This document shows positions 34,975-45,727 of a DNA stretch of 52,592 nucleotides, piece by piece (positions within the stretch are counted from its first letter, which is position 1; each line of letters begins with the position of its first letter). The translations under genes were made by a program, and so were the position numbers. The DNA is from Blakeslea trispora (lineage: Eukaryota > Mucoromycota > Mucoromycetes > Mucorales > Choanephoraceae): assembly GCA_025331445.1 (NCBI GenBank), contig JAIWNE010000163.1, forward strand, positions 1 to 52,592, read 5' to 3'. A model generated the notes under the pieces. That model did not search any database and had not been told where the DNA came from. It saw only the letters and a list, made by a program, of their open reading frames with translations.

Positions 34975-37900
34975 CTAAGCGATAAGCTTTGGTGCTGTCT
35001 GGACAACTACATGGGTATTGCTTAAGTGGTCAAGGACAATTGCCACTTGACTGTGTAAATGCAAGACAGGAATTATTGAAGCAACTGAGTCTGACTCGAA
35101 GCCTTCTTGAAGGGCTTCTATGCCAAACAGAGCTGTGTCTTGGTTGTTGTAATAGTAGAACTGCAAGTCAGACTTACAGAACCATCTTACGAAAGCAAGG
35201 TAATGAGTTGTTGGCAATTGGTCGCCGTTTTCTTCTTCTACCATTATTGTATGTCTAAAAAGACACAAGATTTGGCAATATCTGAGCTCAAGACCGTTGG
35301 TTCCAGGATAGTAGGCCATTGCATACGAACCTCGTTTGCTTGTGGTTGATGCCTCGACCGAGCTGAACTTGTTGCCAAGAATGCTTATGCGCTTGAACTT
35401 ATGGGCCTTCCATTCAACTGAAAATGAATTGGGGTTCAAGACAGCAGCATACTCATCCAAGTACATTGAGCCATATACCTGAGTGTAATACTCGACAAGA
35501 TGTGGGAACATCTCCTTCTTGAGCATTGTTGAGACTGGCTTAAGGGAAAGAATGGTGCTGGATGGGAGTTGCTCAGAGCCATATGCAGGCTCGTTACCTA
35601 TCCATAAATCATGGAAGCGAGACAAGCAGAAAGACTTGACAGCATCATCGAATTCTTGACGCAGCAATTTCAAGCAGACTGGCTTTTGAACACAAAATAG
35701 TTCTTGAACTTGATCCTTGTCTTTGCCTGGTATGCATTGAGTTAAAGTTTCAATCGAATCTTCAGCATAAACATGTAATAAGAACCTATTTATGTAAGTT
35801 CTTTCAACACAGTCTTTTCTGTTGGTTCTAATGCCTTTTAAGTCTTGGTTGTATCGCTCGAAGTTGAACAACCAATGCGACGGTGAAGCCGAGTAATTCA
35901 AAATTGTCTCTTTGAGATGTAGTGCATTATGAAAGTTAATGGTGATTAATGATTTCTCTTTATAGATACTTTCAAAATCAACCAAAAACATTTTCAACAT
36001 GCTCTGAGCATCATCAAGTTGTGAGAGAGACAAACAGGGAGAAAGAAGAACACGAGAAGCCTTTACCAATAGCATCCAATGCTCGTAGGCTTTTTTGCCA
36101 ATGTACTTGTGTAAAAAGTATGGTGACAACACCAACAACCAAGTCGACCATTCGTCCGCCTTCATGTTGGAGAACCCAGTACCAATTGCAATCTTGCGTG
36201 CAATCGACGATACAGCATGACCAGTGGGCAGAACGAACTTGCTTTCAAGGACTGCTTGAATTTCTTTCAGGTTCCCCATTGTGAGCATTGGCAGGCGGTT
36301 GTCCATGCTACTGGTCCAAATGGATGCCATTTTTTTAGTAATCCCCAAAAGAAGATTGTGCATAATATCGATTCCCACATGGCGAATGGGATCGAAGTAG
36401 GGCAACTCCAAAAGAACACTCCAACGAGTGCCGTTTTGCTTTTCTAAATCCTTTCGCTCAGAATCCGTCTTTGTCTGCAGCCATCTTGAAGCTTGAGTGC
36501 GGTGCTCATCACTTGTTCTTCTTGTCCATCTCTCGACTCCGAAATCGATGAAATCCCGAGCCTTGTCGCCTTTCTTGATCCCTTTGAACTGCTTCTTACA
36601 TTTCATACATGCATTGATGGAGTTAAAAGAAGTGAAGCCGGCTACCTTTTGCTGGGCTGGCAGATCCATCATGCACAAGGAGAGTGCAGCCTTGACAACT
36701 TGCTTGCCATGCTTTCTTGTCTGCATTTCTACACCATTCATCAGTTCCAAGAGCTCCTTAACCAGGGGACGGAGATAGTGATTCATCTCGTATGTCTTCG
36801 GTTCTTTTGGACCATTGATCAGACATACCAAGATGGTGTTGGTTCTGAGATTTCTCATCTCACGAGGTAAGTTTTGAATGGTGAGATAGATGGCACCAAT
36901 ACTGTAGCTGTCCTTGTAAGCTTGAAACCAGTCACAGTTCAAGGCGAGCAAGAGGTTGTAGTCGCTTTCGAAAACGAAAGGCTCATTGTCGGTAGGGCTA
37001 ACCTTGAACTGGTTCCAAACTCGACCGTCAAAGATATCCGAGAGCATACCAGGCAGCACTGGACGCTTCTTTCACTGGCAGACATTTTTAACCAATCCAT
37101 CTCGCATGAAAAAGGATTTTAAAGTCTCTGTCAACGAATTGTAAAAGAATGAGCGGACAGGAGTTATAGTGCCATATTGATTGGGGGCCAAAAGGCTTTG
37201 CTGACAAGGCAAAGAACCAAGAAAAAGACCATCGTAAAGACATCTAGGCTGTTGAAGAAGAGCTTGTCTTTCAGCTTCGTTGTCATATGAATGGATTGCA
37301 TGACAGTTGACACAACTGGCATACTCCTTGACGCCAAATCCGAAAGAACCAGCGGAATGACACCAACTGTCGAAGGTGGCGATCATTTGGGAAACCGAAA
37401 GCTTTCTTCGGTCAAACAGAGGACCATGTTACAGAAAAGCATAATAGCTTCACTTGATGCATCAGTCAACTGGTTCTTGCGCAACAAGACAAGCATGACA
37501 AACAACAAAGAAGCAATTGGAGTTGATGGCAAGTTGTCGTTGCGAGGAAGATCAAATACAGGATCTATGATCAAAACGTAGAAAGTGAGTTAACTGACAA
37601 AAAAAATAGTATACAAATAAAGCCATACCTTCATGACTAGCATCTTCAGCTTCAGTAAAATCAAAATTAGCTTGATCATAAGAGAAATCTAATTCAAATA
37701 ATAAAACGTTAAGTATATATGATTTACTGAAGTGCATTAAATGTTACCTTCATCAACGAGAGTTTCATTAGCGACAGTATCAACATTAGAGTCAGCAATG
37801 ATTTTAGAAGCAGAGGGACCTACATATTTGAGAGTTAATAATTGTCATCACTTAGAATTTTATTAAGAGAAATTACCTTCTCTAGCTCTCTTGATAAGCT

Positions 37901-38015
37901 CACGAGTTTGATGGTACTCATAAGCACGCTTTTTCATGCCACTACCTTGAGTGACATAGGTAATACATTGCAAGCAATTGCACAATGAGTTTTGAGCAGC
38001 AGAAGAAGCAGACAT
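34975..38015 (-). pseudogene. Gene 2 of element C: Tnp2/Plavaka-like transposase fused to the C-terminal domain
   Basis: Exons 38015-37877 (MSASSAAQNSLCNCLQCITY, cysteine pairs), 37819-37748, 37688-37629 and 37564-34975. Core motifs: ESDYNLLLALNCDWFQAY (Asp), INGPKEPKTYEMNHYLRP, CMMDLPAQQKVAGFTSF with ACMKCKK (Asp, CxxC), ELPYFDPIRHVGIDIMHNLL (DxMH), INFHNALHLKE, and LFNFERYNQDLKGIRTN (catalytic Glu). After the core come about 300 residues ending in the module split off as gene 3 in A and B (CLFRHTIM, THYLAFVRWF, SIIPVLHLHS). Two defects: a one-base loss at about 37384 (FRFPK/MIATF) and TGA at 37072-37074, where Trp is expected. From 37059 down it is open for 694 codons. Confidence 0.9.
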
Positions 38016-40118
38016 AGTAGATAGAAAGTGTGAGTTGAGGGAGAAGAAAGAGAGAGAAAAAAGTATAAAGTTGAAATAATAACAAATCAAACTTTCTTTT
38101 GTTTTAACTTGAGTAAAGTACCACAGAAATTAAAAGCGTGCAAAAAAAGATGAGATTAAATCAAAGCAGATCAATTGATCTATTTTAATATCTTAAAAGA
38201 AAACTTGTAAATCCTTTTAAAAAGAAAGTTTATTCATTGGTTTTATTAAGTTTCCACAACTTGGTTTTGACTTTAGCAGACAAAATGTTCTATTTTGCTT
38301 ATGATTTCTGAGAAATGAGCTCATTTTTTAAAAAAAAAAAGATCCAGCGTATATTTTTTTAAGCTTTCAATTAAATGCCAGCAAAATGAGAGAAAAAATT
38401 CCCACCTTTTTTTTTCTTAAAAAATAAATCCTTACTATCCATTATTTTACTTTCTCAATCATAGACAAGTATAGTAGACTCATCGCAGTAATACGAAAAA
38501 ATCAGATAGACCGAGATAAACGACGCGTTGCCATCTTGAATGTTATAAAAAAGAAGTAAGTGCAAATAGGCTCACCAAAAGCGTCAGAAAGAATAACTTT
38601 TATTTTTGTTAGACTTACGAAGCATTCCAGCTCAACTTTGCTAGTAATGGAGTTCAACCTACAGTCATTGTCAGCATGCACTTAATAGCGCGTATCGCTT
38701 GACTTACGGAATAACTGGAAAACAGTTGTGGACAATATGAGTGGTTTCTTTCCTAAATGACAACAGTTCTCAACTTGACTAAACCCGATCAACGCCTTTT
38801 CTAACAACCACTTTTACACAACAGGTAAGTCATGTCTCAATCTTCAAAAATACTTGTGTCTATTTCAAATAGCGTGTATTGTGAAGTAAGGCTTGACACT
38901 TTTGTTCACAACTTGTTCATCTACAATAAAACAATGACAGTTTGCATGTCAACTTGATAATCAAATACCTATTAGCTTTCATTTCAGTGTTTGATAATTA
39001 TGAATGTGGATCAAAGTGGATCTTTACTTAGAGCGGTATATAAGAGTGGAATAGGTTAAGAAATGAGCAGTGTAGTCTATTGTTGTTATTGCTTATGCTG
39101 TTAAGATGAGAACGTAATGATCTTTCAGTTTTTTTTCAAAAGAAATACTTCTTTTGCTGTTGTTTTATCTAATTTTCTTGCTTCATAATCGATTAACTTT
39201 AAGCCTTTACAGATATTGTTTTTTAGTGCCTTTTCATTATTTCTTTTTTCACTTCATTTTTTTTTTGCGATCTTTTTTCTTAAATATTTTTTGAAATCTC
39301 TTTTTTGAAATCTTTTTTGAAATCCTTTTTTTGAAATTCTTTTTTTGAAATCCTTTTTTTTTAAGATAGATTTTTTTGAGGTTCTTTTTTTTTTCGGTAT
39401 AAAAGAAAATTACTTGAATTTCGGACATTTTTCTTAGAAATTTGATTTTTTATGAACATTTATATGTGGCTCTTAGTTTCAAATGAATTTTATTTATCAA
39501 ATAGGTAAATCACAAACGCTAAAATGAAAGAAGTGAAAGCATGATAATGATAATACCAATCAGGATGTTGGTAACAAGTTAGAGAATATCTACAAGACAA
39601 AACGAGCGAATATGTCAATGTAAAATAAAAATAAAAAAAAAGGAGACATATAAAGATGTTTGCAAGTTATTTCATAAAAAATGGTAGACGGTGTTGATCA
39701 TCTCAGTATACAACGTTTTTACTAACATCAACCAAGTCAGTTAGACAATAAAGTAGATACCTCTGGTACAGCACAGAACAGCATTTGACAAAAAAAAAGA
39801 TTTAAACTCCTCAGCTTAAAAAATAAAAAAATGCAGGGAAAATCAGGCAGAAAAAAAATCACTGCCGAAAATTTCAGAGAAGCGGAATTCTTTAAGCACT
39901 AAAGACATGGTCTAAAATATAAATGGGTAGAACTTGATGAAAGCGCAACCAATTTTAATTCTGAAAGAAGTTTTTAATACCTGAACCAACCCTCAACATT
40001 TTCAGCTAAAAACATAGCAAGTTTTATAAGCAAAATCGAAAGTTGTAAATTTGGATATATTGGACATCTTGTCCATTGCACTTGTTCATTGTGCAATGGA
40101 CAACCATTAGGTGTAGTG
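38016..40118. other. Right arm of element C, noncoding
   Basis: No gene is supported in this 2.1 kb. It includes a T-rich tandem repeat at 39270-39400 and, from about 39790, a block (GCTTAAAAAATAAAAAAATG, AATCACTGCC) like the right ends of the short elements, then TGCAATGGAC subterminal motifs before the terminus. Confidence 0.65.
39270..39400. repeat. Tandem repeat of TTTTTTGAAATC
   Basis: At least six units of a 12-15 bp motif TTTTTTGAAATC/CTT in a row, a length-variable simple repeat in the right arm of C. Confidence 0.8.
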
Positions 40119-40921
40119 CAGCACTACACCGAATGCTTGACCAACGTACGGTGGTCATCCACGGTTAACATGGTCTTAAGTGCACCCCAAACTCTAAGTA
40201 TTAATTTTGATTATAAACGCTGCTACTTTTTTGATAGATATTTAGATATATTGTTTGGACTTTCAGAACTTCTTACAGAATTCAAAACGAGTTTGTTTTC
40301 ATAAAGTTATAACCATTTAGATTTTTACCTGCTTAAAGAAAATTCGCTCTTTAAATTTTTTGGCAGTGATTTTTTTTCTGCTTGAGATTTTACAGCAACT
40401 TGATTTTTTTAATGCTGAGGAGTTTAAATTGACTTGTCTTTTTTTCTTTAAAAAATATCAAGGCCTAAAAAATCACTGCTTAAAAAATTGGAAAATACTT
40501 TCGGAAACGGGAGATTTATAAATTGAGAATGAGACTCACAAAATAATTGGGAAATTTTTTTAAAAATGGGAAATAAAAAACTTAAGCCACTGAAAAAAAG
40601 AGACTCTCAAAAATTAAAAGAGAAAAAAGACACTGAAATAAAGGCATCTAAAGCAGAAGACACCGAGATAAACACATTGGAATAAATGCACTAGTATAAA
40701 TATGCTTGAATAAAACCTTTGAAGAAAAGACAACTTGTAAAATTAAAAGCAAAAAAAAAAGAGTCTTGTGAAGAACATGCAAACTCATCTCGGTCTCATG
40801 TCCCTAATTACCCAGTAGTGCGTTCAAGGTAAGCCTGCACTTTAAATCCCCTTTTCTTCTGTTCCATTTCTGCAAGCTTAACAGGTCAAAATATAAGAAA
40901 TAAGTACTTGCAACAGTCCAT

Positions 40922-41547
40922 TTACATCTTTTTCCTCTTGTATATGCTCATTTTGTACCAAAACCCACATTCTTTCCTTTCATGTACTGAGACAAAAATA
41001 AATAAAGGTGTGATCCATAAAATAACTCGTAAGCAGTCGTTGTTTATTGCGTAAAGATGTTTTCATTCATAAGAAAGAGCTTCTCGTTCATAAAGCAAAC
41101 CACTTCTTGTCGAAACAAAAGAAAAGAAAGGATATAGCTGATTTATAACACGGCAATGTAACTTACCTTTTGCTTGGCATATATGATGAGGACCAAGCTT
41201 AGTACCGAAGAAGAAAAAAATAGCAGCCTGGTATTTTTTTTTTAGATTGAAGTCAACTTGCAGCTTAAAAGCTTTCCTGGCTACTCTCTTTTCGTTGCAT
41301 TTCCAAACCAGAGTCCACGCTTGGAATGTCTGTGTCCAATATACTGCATTGCTGAAATGACATAAGCTCGCTAAGTCTCATCTGCTTTTAACAAGATAAA
41401 TAAACTATGAGTTGAGGCTACTTGTAATAAAAAAAATAAATAAATTCAAGAGAGAGAAAAAAAAAGTGTGTGTGATATAGACTGAGATTGAATAAAGCTA
41501 TTTCTCTTTATTTTTTAATTTTTTAAAGTGCACTCATACGTGCCCAT
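40922..41547 (-). pseudogene. Spliced gene of short elements, S3 copy
   Basis: Same gene as at 47235-47855, on the minus strand here: ATG at 41547-41545 with exon ATGGGCAC and donor GTATGA, stop TAA at 40924-40922. The last exon has a one-base loss near GAAAACATC that brings in an early TAA. Splice sites are kept. Confidence 0.4.
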
Positions 41548-41984
41548 GTCGACAAGTCTAATGTCGTTTTTTCGACACAAAAAAAAAGAAAAGAGGTGCC
41601 TGTTTGTGGCTATATTAAAGGGGCATATTACCGGATGCTTATAATGCACTTGAAGCGCTCTCTTAGTCACTTTTTATAGATTTTTTAGCGGTCAAGTAAA
41701 GTCAGGATATTTTATTCTTGTGTCGGTGATTCAATAATGAAATCTGTCAGTGTGATATTTTTCTCTCTCTCTTTTTTCTTGTTGTTGACAAGACCCAAAT
41801 AGGAAGCTGTCAATAAGTTGAAATTTTTTCTTTTTTCCTTTCTTTTCTCTTTTTCTCTCTTTTTTATTACTTTTTTTAAAGTATACAGGTAAGTCTTTTT
41901 CTTTTTTTTTTCTTCGGTCAAGCCACTAATAATCTACTTCCATCTACTTAGTCCTTGTCTTTAATTGATATGTGTTTACTTTGT

Positions 41985-42357
41985 TGTATAAGTTGAGGTA
42001 ATTATTCATAAACATCTATGTTGTAATTCTTTTTATTCACGTACTTCTTTCATTTAGAGCCTAGTTGTGCTTAATAATGATATTGTTTACAAGGACCCTG
42101 TTGATGGCTTTTTTAAATGTAAGTAAGATATCAGAATCTATGGTTTCAGTATACCTTATTGCTTTCTTTTTAGGCTTTCAAATGCTGGTATGCTCCTTTG
42201 ACACGGTAAACTGGCTTTCGTATTGCCTTTAATCATGGCTTGTCTGTAAGTACATTTGACATTTTTTTTGTGTTATTTCGCTTTTAACTAATGATGGTGT
42301 TGTTTTAGTTCAAATCCGGTTGTTCCTTGTTTGGTTTGTTTTCTGTCTTTTATATGT
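41985..42357 (+). pseudogene. Gene 4 homologue in S3, one frameshift
   Basis: Exons end at 41997, then 42060-42118, 42174-about 42245 and from about 42310 to TAA near 42357. It reads LVVLNNDIVYKDPVDGFFK, then FQMLVCSFDTVNWLSY, after which one extra T shifts the frame, and FKSGCSLFGLFSVFYM in the last exon. It matches the copy in S1 exon by exon. Confidence 0.45.
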
Positions 42358-42884
42358 AAAATTGCTGTCTCTCTCCATCTGCTTTTATGGTCTGTCTGTT
42401 GCGTTTGTGTCTCAATTCGAATTGCTCTTTCCTGTACTCTGATCGCTCTTGTTATCGCTTTTTCTCGAAGCAATTTGCCAGTTCTATCGGTTTTTTTCTG
42501 GTCATATTCTCTACATCAATGAATTATTGCCTTTTTTTTTATTTGCCTAATCCCCTAGTATTTTCCCCGTAAAGAAGCCATTATTTTCTATCAAAAAAAA
42601 GTTTTTTCTATAATAAAAAGCCACTTTTTTAAGCCTCTAATCCTCTATATTTGCTGTAAACAGTCCAATTGTAAAGAAGTACATTTGCGTAAAGAAGCCT
42701 ATTCTATCCAATTGCAATCATCTATTTTAATAAAAATACCGAATATGAACCCAATCAGAACGAATTATTGAATGTATTTTTGCGAAAAGAAGCCAATTGA
42801 AAGAACTATTTCAACAATGTAATCCAATCAGGTCGCTCCAATGGATACGAGACACACGCTGGAAACGAGGCAGTTCTCGTAATC

Positions 42885-43104
42885 TGTTTGCCGTCGTGGA
42901 AATTGGGGCAGTAACCGTGGTTCATTTGCCGTCGTGGTAACAATGCATTAATCGAAATTCATTTGCCGTCGTGTGAAACAGATGTGTTTCGAACCCAGGT
43001 TTCCACGACGGCTAATGAATTGGGAGTGCCAAGTAGGTTCCGTACGAAGCAGACGTGTGTTCCGTAAAAATCATGGTTCGTTTGCCAACCTCTTCGGTGT
43101 AGTG
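42885..43104. repeat. Right subterminal repeats of S3 (TTTGCCGTCGTGG)
   Basis: Three direct copies of TTTGCCGTCGTGG (with CATTTG or CTGTTTG before it) and one inverted TTCCACGACGGC within 140 bp, unlike the subterminal motif of any other element here. Confidence 0.8.
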
Positions 43105-43107
43105 CAG

Positions 43108-45266
43108 CACTACAAAAAAAAATTTATACATTTCACGGAATTTTCACGGCGAAAGTTCCGTGAAATGTACAAACTACATTAATGTGACAAGGTGTATATT
43201 TAAGCGAAATTATACCTTTCAGGCCTCAATGTTGCGTGAAATGTATAATTTTTTAAGCAGACAAAAATTATACCTTTCAGGCCTTAATTTCCGTGAAATG
43301 TACCTTTCTTTAGGCTGGCAAAAAACATACCTTTCGGCCTGTGATCTTTAACTTTCAACCAACATTACAGGCCTATACCTTGATCCTATTTGCTCTTTTG
43401 CTTGAAACGTGTAGCATGTCATTGGCTCCAAAAAAAAGTTCGGTGTTTACACTGTTTCATTCCCATAGGCTCTTTTATGTTACATTATTAACGAATGCTA
43501 TAAATACACTTCTTTGCTATTCGACCTTGGTTTAAAGATGTATTCTTTATTTGGTATATTGCTTTTGTTTATTGGCTGCTACGCCTTGTATCATTACTCT
43601 TTTGGTATACGGTTAAAATATAATACGGAAAACGTTTTTGTATTCTTTTATATTATTGGTTTATTTATTGCAAATATTACTATATAATATATATTGGGCG
43701 TACTCTATACGTCGTACCATTGGCTTATTCTATATTGAACGTACCAGGCTCCCATGCTCACTTTGGTCTCTTTACTGGCCAAACGTATTGCAGTCTTGAG
43801 AATTTTTACTTACCTTTGGATTTACCTTTTTTGCCACGGAATACTTGTCATAGCAGCTACAGAAAGGCGAAAAAGTGCAAAAGCGGCTTGGTTCTTGTCA
43901 TAACCATGTAGATTACTATAAAAATAGAATAAAATAAAAGGATTAGAACCAGCTTATTATATGATAAATAAACAAAAAAACTCACCTTTGGATGCTTTGA
44001 GATTTGGCCTTTACAGATATACAGAACAGATTATCTAATAGATAGAATCAACTCAAAGTTAGCGACTAAATAAGCTTATCAAGACCTTTTACTTACTCAG
44101 CAACCTATGTTGGGGCTTGCCAGCTTATTTGCAATAGCCGTAGACGCAGAACTAATCAATACACTACAAGATTTTAGCAGATAAATATTAGTGATGCTCT
44201 TACAACTAAGCAAAGTGTTTACCTTTCTAGCATCATGTACAATAATAAGACTAGCTGATTGCTTGAGGCTATTCTAAACACAAGTTGACTTATATCAGTA
44301 TCAGATCTTTTCTTTTTGTAAAATACAAACCTGGAACCACTGAGAGAAGAGAAGATAAAGAAAAGGAAATAAAGAGAAAAAAGGAACAAAAAAATTTTAT
44401 TGGTTTTTACATCTTTTTTTTTGGCCTGTTCCAATCAACGCTCAGGATCTGTATTATTCTAGTTCCGATTTTTTTCTTTTTATTTTTTTTGAACTTTTAT
44501 TTTTTTTGAACAGATTAATACCATTTAGACTACAAGGCGTATATAGCGTGATTTCAGCTCATCTAGTACTTTGAAGCTACATTTGCTCAACATCAGTATA
44601 TTGACAGTCGTGTTTTGTCTTCTTTGAACCAAGTGTAGAGATGATTTATACTTGAACCCTTAAACGATAATAAACTATTCTTTTTTACAAAACGACACCT
44701 TTTATTGTAGTAAATCGTACTTTTATAGCCACCAAACACAATGCTTGCGAAAGCTTGGCCATAATATCGTGATTGAATGGTTTTTTGATAGAATAAGAGA
44801 TGGTTTAGTTGAAGAGACTTTCTCGATGAGTAACAAAAATACTAATAGTATCAGCTTAGAACATAACGTTCCTTTTTGAGCATACTTAGCAGTTTTAAAG
44901 CGGGGGTTTGGCTTGTTTTCTGCTTGTCTATCAAATTTTTTTTCTCTCCTTTTTTTTTAACGTGTGACAAAGCCTAGAAACCAGACAATTTTTAGCACTT
45001 TGAAGTTTTTTGACCTTTTTTTTTATAAGTTAAATAAAATTTCAATTCAATAGCTATAAAGAAGCATATGTTTGCAGTAAAGACTTCAATATTTTTACAT
45101 GGTTGTATTTTAGACAATGAGGGATACACTCTGTCCAAGTTTCAGCAAATTCTGACCATTTTTGATAGATTTGATTTTTTACTGCTAAAAAACCCCGTGA
45201 AAGGACCCATTTAATGTAGGAAATTTTTTATCACTTTCAGGCCTCAAGTGTAAATTTTTTGTAGTG
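43108..45266 (+). mobile_element. Non-autonomous CACTA element (2159 bp), internally deleted relative of A
   Basis: Starts CACTACAAAAAAAAATTTAT and ends GTGTAAATTTTTTGTAGTG, flanked by CAG (43105-43107, 45267-45269). The last 750 bp are almost identical to the right end of A (18829-19586); the first 1.4 kb resemble the left arm of B (TTTGCTCTTTTG, CATGTCATTGGCT, CCATAGGCTCT, GACCTTGGTTTAAAGATGTA in pieces) and carry decayed gene 4 sequence. Gene 1, gene 2 and gene 3 are missing. Subterminal motif: CCGTGAAATGTAC / TATACCTTTCAGGCC. Confidence 0.9.
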
Positions 45267-45270
45267 CAGT

Positions 45271-45537
45271 ATGAGTGCCAAAAACAACACAGAAAAAATA
45301 GACATACGTCACAATGTCAGGCCGATTGTAGTTGATGAGCCAGTAGAGAACATAGCAGAAGAGATAGACATTGATGAAGATAAGAACCAAGATCAACAAG
45401 CTGAAAGAGACATGTCGGACATTCCAGTAGAGTTAGAGATTCGTCTAAAAAGGAAGCCAAGCGTAAAAGGAAGTTCAAGCCAATTACGTCAAACAAGAGA
45501 CGTAAAGACTGTGCCTAATTTGGTTATGCTTCTTTAG
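45271..45537 (+). CDS. Small acidic/basic ORF (88 codons), hypothetical
   Basis: Starts ATG four bases after the end of the preceding CACTA element: MSAKNNTEKIDIRHNVRPIV, an acidic middle (NIAEEIDIDEDKNQDQQAER), then SDIPVELEIRLKRKPSVKG. In another frame the last part reads KRKRKFKPITSNKRRKDCA with stop, which looks more natural, so a frameshift is possible. I do not recognise it. It may be the remnant of a host gene or retroelement ORF that the CACTA array has landed in. Confidence 0.35.
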   Translation: MSAKNNTEKIDIRHNVRPIVVDEPVENIAEEIDIDEDKNQDQQAERDMSDIPVELEIRLKRKPSVKGSSSQLRQTRDVKTVPNLVMLL

Positions 45538-45727
45538 AAATGTACTTCTTTAGATCCTCTCACTTTAGACTAATTCAATATCCTTGTAAATTATATCATA
45601 TGCACATATTTAGTATAGTTATCATTATCGTAGAATTGTATAAATATCTCAACTTGAAATTATGAATAAATCTTATCTTCTATTTACTGTAAAATCTCTA
45701 TTGTACTTTTGATTAGATTAACCACAG
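45538..45727. other. Spacer before S4
   Basis: AT-rich, with AATAAATCTTATC near 45663. Ends in CAG, the left copy of the target duplication of S4. Nothing else seen. Confidence 0.4.

Larger units (their letters stand above)
31891..40118 (+). mobile_element. CACTA element C, complete (8228 bp), CAG duplications
   Basis: Starts CACTACACCTAATTGG and ends CAACCATTAGGTGTAGTG; CAG at 31888-31890 and 40119-40121 is the 3-bp target duplication. Gene 1 (plus) and a single fused transposase gene (minus) face each other. It is a different lineage from A, B and D: the proteins are strongly diverged and the C-terminal transposase domain is not split off. Confidence 0.95.
40122..43104 (-). mobile_element. 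Short CACTA element S3 (2983 bp), reversed
   Basis: Starts CACTACACCGAATGCTTGACC in pieces and ends CCTCTTCGGTGTAGTG, flanked by CAG (40119-40121, 43105-43107). The body matches S1, S2 and S4 in reverse orientation. Its left end as written is the S2 right end, while its other end is unique, with TTTGCCGTCGTGG repeats. Gene remnants therefore read on swapped strands. Confidence 0.9.

Noticed and set aside
39270..39400. CRISPR-like repeat
   Set aside because: Units are 12-15 bp, contiguous and T-rich with no unique spacers; a simple tandem repeat.
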